Below are positions 20,072-28,531 of a stretch of DNA of 64,000 nt, one piece after another; position 1 is the first letter of the stretch; every line of letters begins with the position of its first letter. This DNA is from Tundrisphaera lichenicola (lineage in GTDB: Bacteria > Planctomycetota > Planctomycetia > Isosphaerales > Isosphaeraceae). A program made the translations under genes and the position numbers. The stretch is from assembly GCF_051175385.1 (NCBI RefSeq), contig NZ_CP195106.1, forward strand, positions 4,774,001 through 4,838,000, in the 5' to 3' direction. The notes under the pieces are model-generated. The model was not told where the DNA came from and did no database searches. It was given only the letters and a program-made list of their open reading frames with translations.

Positions 20072-21481
20072 TCACGAAAGGATGGAACCGATGACCTGGC
20101 CATGAACGTCGGTTAGCCTACGGTCGATCCCATTCTGTCGGACGGTGAGCTTTTCGTGATCGATTCCCATCAGATGCAGGATGGTGGCGTGGAGGTCATA
20201 GCAGGTCGTCGAGTCAGTCGTGGCTCTGTAGGCGAATTCATCGCTGGAGCCGTGGGAGACCCCACCTTTAATACCAGCTCCGGCGAGCCAGGTCACGAAA
20301 GTTCCGCCGTTGTGGTCTCGACCTGTGCTGCCCTGCGTGAATGGCATCCGTCCGAATTCGGTTGTCCAGATCACGAGCGTGTCTTCGAGGAGGCCGCGAG
20401 ATTTGAGATCGGCCAGAAGAGCTGCGATCGGCTGGTCCACGGCCCTGGCCATCGGGGGGAGTTCGGCGGGAATGTTGCCGTGATTGTCCCAGTTTTTGGT
20501 CGGCCCACCGGCCCCGCTCCAGACCTGGACGAACCGAACATTGCGTTCGAGGAGTCGGCGAGCGAGAAGGCAGTTTCTTGCGAATCCGCTCGACTCGGCC
20601 GGGCCATCGGTCCCATAGCGTTCGTGAATGTCTCGTGACTCTCGGCTGAGGTCGAATGCCTCGGGGGCGGCCAGTTGCATGCGTGCCGCGAGTTCGTAGG
20701 CTTCCACCCGGGCATCGAGCCGAGAATCTCCCGGTCGATCATTCGCGAATCGTCGATCCATTTTCTGCAGCAGGGCTAGACCGTCCGTTCCGGATTCGGG
20801 CGTGACGGATTTGGCGATCGCTGCCGGTCGGAGGTCGGGTATCGGAGTCGGCGAGGACGGATTGATGACGGTTGCTTGATGATTGGCAGGCAGGAAACCC
20901 GAGCCGAAGTTTCCCATGCCATTGTAGGGCAATCCTCGGGGATCGGGGAGGACCACGAAGACCGGCAACTCGTCCGTCAAGCGACCCAGGGCATAGCTGA
21001 TCCAGGCTCCACAGGAGGGAAATCCCGGCAGGAGGAATCCGGTGTTCTGCAAGTAACTGGCCGGTCCGTGAACATTCGTCTTCGATGTCATCGCCATCAG
21101 AAAGGCCAGGTCATCGACACACTCCGCGACCTTCGGAAAGACGTCGGTCACCCATCGACCGGACTGGCCGTGCTGCTTCCACCGAAAGGGCGACTTCATG
21201 AGTGGGCCCGGCGTGCCCGTGGCCGTCGCCTTCAGGCCGATATCGATTTTTTCGCCGTGACGCCTTTCGAGGTCGGGCTTGTAGTCGAAGGTGTCCATCT
21301 GGCTGACACCTCCGTTCATGAAAAGTTGGAGAACACGTCGAACCTTGGCCTTGTGGTGCAACCCTCCGTTCAGGTCGGCCCGAGGTCGAGGAGATTCGGC
21401 GCGAAGCTCCCCCGCGAGGAGATGAGCGAGGGCGAGTCCTCCAAACCCGTTACCCAGGGCTTCCCTTCGGGTCAGCAACAT
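20072..21481 (-). CDS. DUF1501 protein
   Basis: A 469-residue protein of the same family as the product of 15278-16711. It begins TRREALGNGFGG, a Tat-like signal, followed by LALAHLLAG. The DUF1501 core has RRVLQLFMNGGVSQMDTFDYKPD, WKQHGQSGRWV, FVQVWSGAGGPTKNWDNHGN and TTEFGRMPFTQGSTGRDHNGG. It lies 14 bases after the 1,021-residue PSD1 gene, the classic planctomycete PSD1-DUF1501 pair. Sequence similarity to the second DUF1501 protein is only moderate, so if the two pairs arose by tandem duplication it was an old event. The reaction is unknown. Confidence 0.92.
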   Translation of the reverse strand: MLLTRREALGNGFGGLALAHLLAGELRAESPRPRADLNGGLHHKAKVRRVLQLFMNGGVSQMDTFDYKPDLERRHGEKIDIGLKATATGTPGPLMKSPFRWKQHGQSGRWVTDVFPKVAECVDDLAFLMAMTSKTNVHGPASYLQNTGFLLPGFPSCGAWISYALGRLTDELPVFVVLPDPRGLPYNGMGNFGSGFLPANHQATVINPSSPTPIPDLRPAAIAKSVTPESGTDGLALLQKMDRRFANDRPGDSRLDARVEAYELAARMQLAAPEAFDLSRESRDIHERYGTDGPAESSGFARNCLLARRLLERNVRFVQVWSGAGGPTKNWDNHGNIPAELPPMARAVDQPIAALLADLKSRGLLEDTLVIWTTEFGRMPFTQGSTGRDHNGGTFVTWLAGAGIKGGVSHGSSDEFAYRATTDSTTCYDLHATILHLMGIDHEKLTVRQNGIDRRLTDVHGQVIGSILS

Positions 21482-21495
21482 AGGTCTTCCTCGGA

Positions 21496-24400
21496 TCAGT
21501 CTACGAACAGGAATTCGCTGCTATTGAACAGGATTCGAGCAAGGTTCGTCGGATCGTATCGGCGAGCATAACTCATCCACTCGGATTGCTCGGTGTCCGT
21601 CGGTTCGCGGCCGAGTATCAGCAAGGCGATCGATCGAACCTGAGAGCCCAGGTCGGTCGTTTCTCTGGAGGCTCGCTCCGCCACGTGCTCCGAATGGCGG
21701 AGGGTAAATTTGTTATTCCAGAGGGCAAGGGCCTGCAAGGCACCGACCGATCCCGCGCGGACGGGTGCGGATTGGGAGGCGTCGGGGCAATCGAGCGACT
21801 CCAGGAACGGATCGGGACGAGTCCTGAAGATATATCGGTAGATGCTTCTGCGACGGGACTGCGGCAAGTCCAGGTCGAACTGCTCGTAGTCGGCCACCGG
21901 GGTCACATGAACTCCGGGAGACATCCGAAAGTGCATGACCGGCGGGCCATACCGTTTCTCGACAAGTCTCCCGCTCGCCTGGAGGATCGTGTCGCGTACC
22001 GTTTCCGCGTCGAGTCGACTTCGGTTCATGCACCAGAGCAATCGGTTCTCGGAATCGATCGAGGCTTCCTCCGGGTCGTGCCGACTCACCTGTCGATACG
22101 TGGCACTCGTGACGATCAAGCGGTGGAGACTCTTGAGCGAGCCTCCCCCCTGGCGAAATTCGGCAACAAGCCAATCCAGCAATTCGGGGTGGGAAGGCAT
22201 GCCGCCCATCTTTCCGAAGTCGTTCGGCGTATCGACGATCCCCTTCCCAAAATGATAATGCCAGACACGATTCACGATGACCCGGCCTGACAGCGGATTT
22301 GCGGGATCGGTCAACCATCGAGCGAGGGCCGCCCTGCGCCGACCTTCGTCGTTTGGGTCGAGATCATTGAAGCGGCTTGGGAGAGACCCGATGGCCTTGA
22401 TCGACCCCGGAATGGCCTGCTCCCCCGGTTGATTAACCTCGCCCCGCTTCAACACATGAACGGGTCGTGGAGTCTTGGCCGGTCGGAAGCTTCCCTCGGG
22501 CGTAAATCGATTCGTTGCACAATAGACGCGGGACGGCTCTGGAAGGGCCGCATATTCGGATTCGAGGCGACGCTCCCAGACCCTTCGAGAGAGCTCGGCC
22601 CTTTGAGCGTCGGAACGCCAGCTTACCGGGATCGCCATCAAATCCCTGATATCCTCAGGCGGAAGACCTGGCAGGTTTTCGAGAGGTTTTGTTGAGCAGG
22701 TCACGGTGATCCGGAATCGCCCGATCAGATGACCTCCCCCATGAGTCTGATCCAGTTCCACAATCAACTCGGTCCCGCCTTCAAAATCGATGGGAGCCTG
22801 GAAGGAGAAGACCGCCTCATGCGACTCGCCGACTGCCGGGAAAATTCCCCAGGCCGTCGAATCATCGGCATCGATCGCCCGTAGGACACCCCATCCTTCC
22901 TGGTCGAAGTCTGACCGGGCCGCTTGAATATTGAGACGGACTTCCGGCGAGGCTGCCCTTCGAGCTCGAGCCTTGACCCTGATTTCTGAGAGATGAAGGT
23001 TGCCATTTTCGTTCCGACCGGGGCCGTGTTTCGGTAGGGTCTCGTCGGATAGGAGCTCGAGCCTCAGGCCGGTGATCCCGTTCAGGTCACTTCCGAGCCT
23101 GATCGTGTAGGTGTCCTTCTCGGGTCGCTGACCGAGCGAGAGTATCGATCCGTCCCTCAGGGGTTTGAGGATCGAGCCATCCCTGGAACTCAATTCCAGG
23201 ATCGAGGGGGCGACCCAGGGAGCTTCGTGAGCCCGAACCTCGGCCTCGAACCGGATCGACTCCGCTTGTCGATCGTCGTCGAGCAACGTCGGCTCGGATT
23301 GCCCTTTCCAACTTCGGACTCGTTCCAAGAGCTTTTCGAGGTCAACTCGACGGCGCGAGACGGCCGGGTCCGGATCGAAGGCTCTCTCGGCCTTGTCGAC
23401 GCCGGCGAAGACGGCCTGGAGGGAGTAATAATCCTCCTGGCTGATCGGGTCGAACTTGTGGTCGTGGCATCGAGCACAGCCGACGGTCAGGCCCGTGAAG
23501 GTTGACATGGTCGTCGTTACCATGTCATCACGATCGAGATAATGGGCGATCAGGCGATCGATCGAGTCCTCCGAGATACCCATCAGGCCGCTCTCGTCCC
23601 AGGGGCCGGCGGCCAAGAAACCGGTCGCCATGATGGCCGCAGGGTCTCCAGGAAACAAAACGTCTCCCGCAACCTGCTCCATCACGAATCGATCATACGA
23701 TTTGTCTTCGTTCAGCGATAGGATGATGTAATCGCGATAGGGCCAGGCGTTGGGTCGCGGCCGGTCCTGGTCCTGACCATGAGAGTCGGCATAGTGGACT
23801 ACATCCAGCCAGTGTCTGGCCCAGCGTTCCCCGTATCTTGGGGAAGCGAGGAGTCGGTCGACCAGAGATTCATAGGCTTCAGTGGAAGGATCTTCGACGA
23901 ATTGCTTGATTTCATCAGGGGTGGGTGCGATGCCGGTCAGATCCACCGACACGCGGCGGATCAAGATTCTACGATCCGCCTCCTCGGAAGGATGCATTCC
24001 CTTGGCCCGGAGTTTTTCGAGGACGAATGAGTCGATCGGATTACGAATCTTCGATCGATCCTGCTCTGGAACCTCGGGGATGGGGGGCCGGACGCTCGGT
24101 AGAAATGCCCAGGAGACGGGCTTTGGAGGATTCGGAACCGGAAGGCCCTCAGGACCGGTACTCGATTGCTGTTCGACCCAGCGATTCAGGAGCCCAATCT
24201 GAGACTCGGAAAGCGGGTCGCCTTTGGGAGGCATTCTGGCCGCATCACCTTGCCCGGACACGTGGCGGATGAGCAGGCTCGCCTCACCTGGATTTCCCCG
24301 AAGCAGGTCACCCGAAATCCCACCGGCGCGGATGGCTGCCAGGCTATCGAGGCGAAGTTCTCCCTTACGCTTCGCCGCACCGTGACATTCGAGACATCGC

Positions 24401-24561
24401 TCCTGGAAAATCGGTAAGACGTCTCGATCGAATACCACCAACTTCGCGGGAGGAGACGATGCGGCTCCGTCCTCGGCACGAGCCTCGACCCCAATCGGAC
24501 CGAGTATCAGTGCCAGTCGGAGCAGTCCTGGAATCATGAGCATTCGACCACGCCACGTCAC
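21496..24561 (-). CDS. PSCyt1/DUF1549/DUF1553 (PSD1) planctomycete cytochrome protein
   Basis: A 1,021-residue protein with an N-terminal signal peptide (about residues 1-29). The PSCyt1 domain carries the haem c site CLECHGAAKRKGE near residue 56. DUF1549 follows with GERWARHWLDVVHYADSHG and CARCHDHKFDPIS. A beta-rich middle insert (about 420-650) is followed by DUF1553 with LSGRVIVNRVWHYHFGKGIVDTPNDFG and a C-terminal ALALWNNKF motif. It is the first gene of a four-gene minus-strand run and is divergent from the AAA ATPase gene, with a 248-base gap likely to contain the promoters. It is predicted to act outside the cytoplasm as a haem protein; no reaction is established. Confidence 0.93.
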   Translation of the reverse strand: MTWRGRMLMIPGLLRLALILGPIGVEARAEDGAASSPPAKLVVFDRDVLPIFQERCLECHGAAKRKGELRLDSLAAIRAGGISGDLLRGNPGEASLLIRHVSGQGDAARMPPKGDPLSESQIGLLNRWVEQQSSTGPEGLPVPNPPKPVSWAFLPSVRPPIPEVPEQDRSKIRNPIDSFVLEKLRAKGMHPSEEADRRILIRRVSVDLTGIAPTPDEIKQFVEDPSTEAYESLVDRLLASPRYGERWARHWLDVVHYADSHGQDQDRPRPNAWPYRDYIILSLNEDKSYDRFVMEQVAGDVLFPGDPAAIMATGFLAAGPWDESGLMGISEDSIDRLIAHYLDRDDMVTTTMSTFTGLTVGCARCHDHKFDPISQEDYYSLQAVFAGVDKAERAFDPDPAVSRRRVDLEKLLERVRSWKGQSEPTLLDDDRQAESIRFEAEVRAHEAPWVAPSILELSSRDGSILKPLRDGSILSLGQRPEKDTYTIRLGSDLNGITGLRLELLSDETLPKHGPGRNENGNLHLSEIRVKARARRAASPEVRLNIQAARSDFDQEGWGVLRAIDADDSTAWGIFPAVGESHEAVFSFQAPIDFEGGTELIVELDQTHGGGHLIGRFRITVTCSTKPLENLPGLPPEDIRDLMAIPVSWRSDAQRAELSRRVWERRLESEYAALPEPSRVYCATNRFTPEGSFRPAKTPRPVHVLKRGEVNQPGEQAIPGSIKAIGSLPSRFNDLDPNDEGRRRAALARWLTDPANPLSGRVIVNRVWHYHFGKGIVDTPNDFGKMGGMPSHPELLDWLVAEFRQGGGSLKSLHRLIVTSATYRQVSRHDPEEASIDSENRLLWCMNRSRLDAETVRDTILQASGRLVEKRYGPPVMHFRMSPGVHVTPVADYEQFDLDLPQSRRRSIYRYIFRTRPDPFLESLDCPDASQSAPVRAGSVGALQALALWNNKFTLRHSEHVAERASRETTDLGSQVRSIALLILGREPTDTEQSEWMSYARRYDPTNLARILFNSSEFLFVD

Positions 24562-24809
24562 GATTTGACCTTTCCGGATCGAAGCCGGTTGTCTATGTCA
24601 TTCTCGGACAGTCAATCTTCTGTTTAACAATCATGAGCGTAACATCGTCCCAGTTGATCCGGCAACAGGATAGGTGATCCCGAACGGGTCCGCGGGGTGA
24701 GGTTGTTTATCAAGCGAACCTGTGCACGTTCCGCGATCGGCGAACTATGCTGAAACGACGGCTTCTTCAGATCGACCAGACGCCCGGCTGAGCTTCGGCG
24801 GAGAGACCC

Positions 24810-26192
24810 ATGTTTCAAGAGGATTATGAAGCGATTGAGCAAGGGCTGAGGACGGCCGAGTTGGAAGAGGGAGTGAACACCGAGTCGGCAGGGCCGATCG
24901 CGCCCCCGGCGGAGGCTTTCGTCGAGCGTCGAAAGGCATTCCGCCCGAGTCGTCCCACTAGCCTGAGCTCGGCGGGATTGAATCCGTCGAGGATTGAGGG
25001 ATTGATCCTCAAGACCGTCCAATTCGTCGGAGTCGCCTCTGGTCGGGCGGTTGCTTCTTATCTTGGATTACCCTTCGCCCTCCTCCAGGATGAGTTGATC
25101 CGGCTCCAGAAACAAAAATTGCTGACATATGCGAACGTTGCAGAAATGGGGGATTACGAATATACGCCAACCGAAGCGGGAAGGAATCGCGCCAGGGAGT
25201 ATACCGAGGAGTGCTCTTATCTGGGCGTAGCACCGGTTTCTTACGAGGACTACGTGGCGAGCGTAAACGCCCAGACGATCGCGAACGAGCGACCCCTGGA
25301 GGCCGACCTGAGGCGTGCCTTCTCGGATCTCCTCATCGCGGACGAGATGTTCAACATCCTCGGCCCGGCGATCAATTCGGGTCGGGGAATGTTCCTTTAC
25401 GGGGCCCCGGGAAATGGCAAGACGAGCATCGCCGAGAGGATCACCCGATGCTATGGCCGGTCCGTCTGGATCCCGCAGGTTCTCGATCTCGGAGGAATGA
25501 TCGTCAAGCTCTTCGATCCCTCGGTCCACGAACCAATCGTCCCCGAGTCGGATTCACGGCCGCGGAGAGGGGATGTCGATGGGCGATGGATCGAAATTCG
25601 AAGGCCGACGGTCGTCGTCGGAGGCGAATTGACCATGGATCGGCTGGAAATCAGCTACGATCCGATCTCGCGGATCAGCGAGGCGTCGCTTCAGATGAAG
25701 TCGAATAACGGAACTCTACTCATCGACGACTTCGGTCGGCAGAGAATGCAACCCGTGGAACTGCTCAACCGGATGATCATCCCGCTCGAAAAACGATACG
25801 ACTACCTGACTCTTAGTAATGGGAAGAACATCCGAATTCCTTTCGATCAACTGACCTTGTTCTCGACGAATCTCGAGCCGAAGCATCTCGTCGATGAGGC
25901 ATTTCTTCGTCGGATACCGTACAAGATCCAGGTGACCGATCCGGATGAAGGGAGCTTCCGGAAGCTACTCTGGCTTCTCGCCGAAAAGCTCGGATTTGAA
26001 GAGGTCCAATCGGATCCGATCGACTATCTAATCGAGACCCACTACCGACCCGAAGGACGGTCGTTCCGGAGTTGCCAGCCACGAGACCTGATGCTTCAGG
26101 CCCGAAGCTACTGCCTCTACAACGACCGGCCGCTTCGACTCACACGAGAAGTCATCGACTTTGCGGTGAAATGCTACTTCACCAAGATGTGA
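24810..26192 (+). CDS. AAA ATPase with N-terminal winged-helix domain
   Basis: A 460-residue cytoplasmic protein. After a polar N-terminus (1-55), a winged-helix-like domain spans about 61-135 (GLILKTVQFVGVASGRAVA onward, ending with the wing DYEYTPTEAGRNRA). The AAA domain has Walker A GAPGNGKTS (198-206), Walker B LLIDDFG (303-309), a sensor-like STNLEP and an arginine-finger-like FLRRIPYK. The C-terminal part with RSCQPRDLMLQARSY looks like an AAA lid. Proteins of this build occur near secretion or pilus genes in other bacteria, but none are present here, so the partner is unknown. It is divergent from the PSD1 run and ends 26 bases before an IS701-type element. Confidence 0.8.
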   Translation: MFQEDYEAIEQGLRTAELEEGVNTESAGPIAPPAEAFVERRKAFRPSRPTSLSSAGLNPSRIEGLILKTVQFVGVASGRAVASYLGLPFALLQDELIRLQKQKLLTYANVAEMGDYEYTPTEAGRNRAREYTEECSYLGVAPVSYEDYVASVNAQTIANERPLEADLRRAFSDLLIADEMFNILGPAINSGRGMFLYGAPGNGKTSIAERITRCYGRSVWIPQVLDLGGMIVKLFDPSVHEPIVPESDSRPRRGDVDGRWIEIRRPTVVVGGELTMDRLEISYDPISRISEASLQMKSNNGTLLIDDFGRQRMQPVELLNRMIIPLEKRYDYLTLSNGKNIRIPFDQLTLFSTNLEPKHLVDEAFLRRIPYKIQVTDPDEGSFRKLLWLLAEKLGFEEVQSDPIDYLIETHYRPEGRSFRSCQPRDLMLQARSYCLYNDRPLRLTREVIDFAVKCYFTKM

Positions 26193-26196
26193 CATC

Positions 26197-26211
26197 CGAC
26201 CGTGAGGGTCG
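26197..26211. terminator. Small hairpin after ATPase gene
   Basis: CGACC (26197-26201) pairs with GGTCG (26207-26211) around a 5-base loop, 5 bases after the ATPase stop. It is weak, but it sits in what was originally a roughly 30-base gap between two convergent genes before the IS inserted. Confidence 0.3.
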
Positions 26212-26214
26212 AGT

Positions 26215-26232
26215 CTACTTCTACTGTCACGG
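26215..26232. repeat. Left end of IS701-type element: target duplication and inverted repeat
   Basis: Target duplication CTAC (26215-26218) is followed by the inverted repeat TTCTACTGTCACGG (26219-26232). Confidence 0.85.
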
Positions 26233-27726
26233 TTAACTGAATCCAGACGTTTTCCTTCGAGGTGGATAGGTCTTGGTGCGGGCGTACCAGTGGTAGATCC
26301 GAGCTTCCTCATTACGCCGCAGCACCGCGCTGATCTCCCGCGCGATCTCGGCCGATGTCGGCGGACGCCGGCGGAGCAACCGGGTGAAGATCGCTCGGAC
26401 CTGACTTACCGTCACCGCCGGGGTTTTCCCCCCCGATCCGCTCTCGCTCCAGGATCAGGAACCACAACGCCAAGAGGCTCAGCGTGACATGGTGATGCCA
26501 GCCCACCCAGCTCCGGACCTCGTAATGCGCCAGGCCCACCTCCCCCTTGGCCTCCTGGAACACCCGCTCGACCCGGTGTCGCTTCGACCGCACGCCCACC
26601 ACCTCGGTCAGCGGCACCTCGGGCGACGCGTTGCTCAGCGAGTAGGTCACCTCCGGCTTGGCCTCCAGGGTCCGGATCATCAGCAGACGCTCTTCCGGCC
26701 CGATCCGGCGACCCAGCCTGGCGCGGACCCGGGCCACGGCCGCCTCGACCTCCACCGGCCCTTTGCCACCCTCCCGGATCGTCAGCCGGGTCCAGCGGTC
26801 CGCCGGCAGCGTCGCGGCCCAGGTGTCGGCGCGGCGGAACGGGACCTGGCGTCTGGGGCCGCGACGGCCCTTCTTGCGGGGCGGACGCCGGCCGTCCAGG
26901 TCGCGGATGGTGGTGTTGCACGGCACATCCAGCACGTACCGCTCGCCCCGCTCCCGCAGCAGGGCGCGGAACTCCGAGGCCCGGCCGAACTCGTCGTCGC
27001 CGGTGACCCAGCCGTGCGGCACCTCGGCCCCGCTGCGGGCCAGCAGGTCCGCGGCGATCTCCCAGGTCTTCCGGTACGTCACCTCGTCGGGGACATGGCC
27101 GGCGTTGCGACGCGCCGGATCGTCGGCCCAGTCCTTGGGCAAATAGAGCCTGCGGTCCAGGGGGGCGTGCCCTCGGGACGAGACGTAGGCCAGGAAGACG
27201 CCCAGTTGGCAGTTGTCGATCTTCCCTTGCCGTCCGCACCACTGGCGGGCCACGCCGCAGCTCTCCTCGCCCTTCTTGGGGAATCCCGAAGGGTCGAGGA
27301 CGATCACGCCGTCGGGTTCGCCCAACTTCTCGGCGACATGCCGCCGCATCTCGGAGGTGACCGCCTCGTCGTCCCAGGCCCCCTGGCCGACGAACATCTG
27401 GAGGTTCTTGCGCGGGATTCCGGCCTGGCGTGCGATCGGCTCGACGCTCTTTCGTTCAAGACCGCTGAGCAATCCGCGGACGAAGGCTGCGGCGTGGCCG
27501 CGTTGCTCCTCACGATAGAAGCAGGGGAGATAACGCTTGAGGAACCGAGTGAGGTGGGCCCGACAGTCGCGGACGTCCTCGGTGGAGACGGTGGCGTCGG
27601 CCAGAAGCGCGACGGCCGCGGGATCTTCCAGGATGGTCATGGCCAGGCCTCGGTACGACGATACCCCCCAGCACTCAGCATAACCTGTATCAAGGTTAAC
27701 GAGTTACGGAATCCGTGACAGTAGAA
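26219..27726 (-). mobile_element. IS701-type insertion sequence
   Basis: This is a 1,508-bp element bounded by perfect 14-bp terminal inverted repeats: TTCTACTGTCACGG at 26219-26232 and its complement at 27713-27726. The 4-bp direct repeat CTAC flanks it on both sides (26215-26218 and 27727-27730), matching the 4-bp duplications of IS701 elements. One transposase gene fills it on the minus strand. It sits between the convergent ATPase gene and the minus-strand gene ending at 27727. Removing it restores the sequence across that gene's stop codon unchanged. Confidence 0.9.
26233..27640 (-). pseudogene. IS701-type DDE transposase, frame broken in a G7 run
   Basis: The main frame (27640 to 26312) carries the DDE residues of the family: Asp116 in VLDPSGFPKKG, Asp215/216 in VTGDDEFG and Glu363 in VERVFQEAKGEVGL, followed by VTLSLLALWFLI. 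At about residue 404 the coding strand reads seven G then four A (complement of 26424-26434). Past this point the frame gives a low-quality tail ending at 26312. The frame one base further on instead gives a basic C-terminus (TVSQVRAIFTRLLRR onward) that ends at TAA 26233-26235, touching the inverted repeat. Reading six G instead of seven would join them. It is either an inactivating 1-base insertion, slippage-dependent expression or a sequencing error in a homopolymer. Confidence 0.8.
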
Positions 27727-27730
27727 CTAC
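27713..27730. repeat. Right end of IS701-type element: inverted repeat and target duplication
   Basis: CCGTGACAGTAGAA (27713-27726) is the exact complement of the left end. It is followed by CTAC (27727-27730), which also contains the complement of the neighbouring gene's TAG stop. Confidence 0.85.
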
Positions 27731-28470
27731 TGAGGTCTCGGGACAGTGGCGGCCAATCCAACCTGAGAATAAAGCGAGAGCAGGAAGACATGGAAGGAGT
27801 CGGAGATCGCTGGTGTCGTCTCCTTCCGGACGAATTCAAGAGCAGGACGTCCGTAGTCGAGGAGCTTTTGACGAGCCTCGGTCACCGTGGAAAGGGATGC
27901 CAGTCCTTGCAGTTGGTGCTGATTAAGTACTGCCAGGATCGACTGGTCGGCAATTTCTTGCTTCTTACCCAGCCCACCGGTGATTGGGGCATTGCTCGGC
28001 CAGATCAGTCGATGGTTCTTGTCGAAGAAGTCGGCCAGTAAAAAGCTTGGCTGGGATGGAGCGGGCGCCTGAGGTCGAGGAGCAGTCGTTCTCGCGGCCC
28101 GCGCCAGGGCGCCGCTGGGGTCGGCCGTGCCCATTTCCCGCCCGGGATCACGGGCGACTCGATTAATCATGGATTCGCGAGTCGACAGATCGTACTTGTC
28201 ATAGAAGCTGTCATCTCGCGACTGAAACCTTGGTGCAGTCAAGGGTTGAGGACGGTTGGCCGCTGCGGCCGCCGCGTTATTGAGAGACCTTGAATTCAGG
28301 AAGTTGACGTCCGAGTAGGCATTCTGGTTGTATCCGAACCCAAAGCCATATCCCCCAAAACCGAACTGGGCTTCCGACCGTCCCGACCAGAATGTCATGG
28401 TGCAAAGAATTACGATGGGACTTACCCATCGGGTCGGAAGATCTCTCGGTAGTAGCCTCTTCACCGTCAT
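27727..28470 (-). CDS. Exported Gly/Ala-rich protein of unknown function
   Basis: About 247 residues from ATG 28470, chosen because it starts a signal peptide (RWVSPIVILCTMTFWSG, cleavage near SEAQ); the longer frame from 28614 adds 48 polar residues and overlaps the upstream gene. After the signal comes a Gly/Phe/Tyr-rich stretch (FGFGGYGFGFGYNQN), an Asn/Ala-rich linker, a Pro-rich segment and a compact C-terminal region (about 150-247) without recognised motifs. It lies 61 bases after the TlpA-like gene and is probably co-transcribed with it. Its TAG stop abuts the IS701-type element but predates it, since the stop lies in the target duplication. The function is not known. Confidence 0.7.
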   Translation of the reverse strand: MTVKRLLPRDLPTRWVSPIVILCTMTFWSGRSEAQFGFGGYGFGFGYNQNAYSDVNFLNSRSLNNAAAAAANRPQPLTAPRFQSRDDSFYDKYDLSTRESMINRVARDPGREMGTADPSGALARAARTTAPRPQAPAPSQPSFLLADFFDKNHRLIWPSNAPITGGLGKKQEIADQSILAVLNQHQLQGLASLSTVTEARQKLLDYGRPALEFVRKETTPAISDSFHVFLLSLYSQVGLAATVPRPQ

Positions 28471-28531
28471 CGATCGCGCTCCGGACGGGGTGCGGACATG
28501 TCTGGGAATTTCGGGCTCATCTTTCGGTCGG

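Noticed and set aside
26412..27242. Minus-strand frame of 276 codons inside the transposase gene
   Set aside because: Its product is Arg/Gly/Pro-rich low-complexity sequence in the wrong frame of the transposase.
26489..27718. Plus-strand frame of about 400 codons across the IS701-type element
   Set aside because: It is a shadow of the transposase with GC-biased composition. The DDE residues are on the minus strand.
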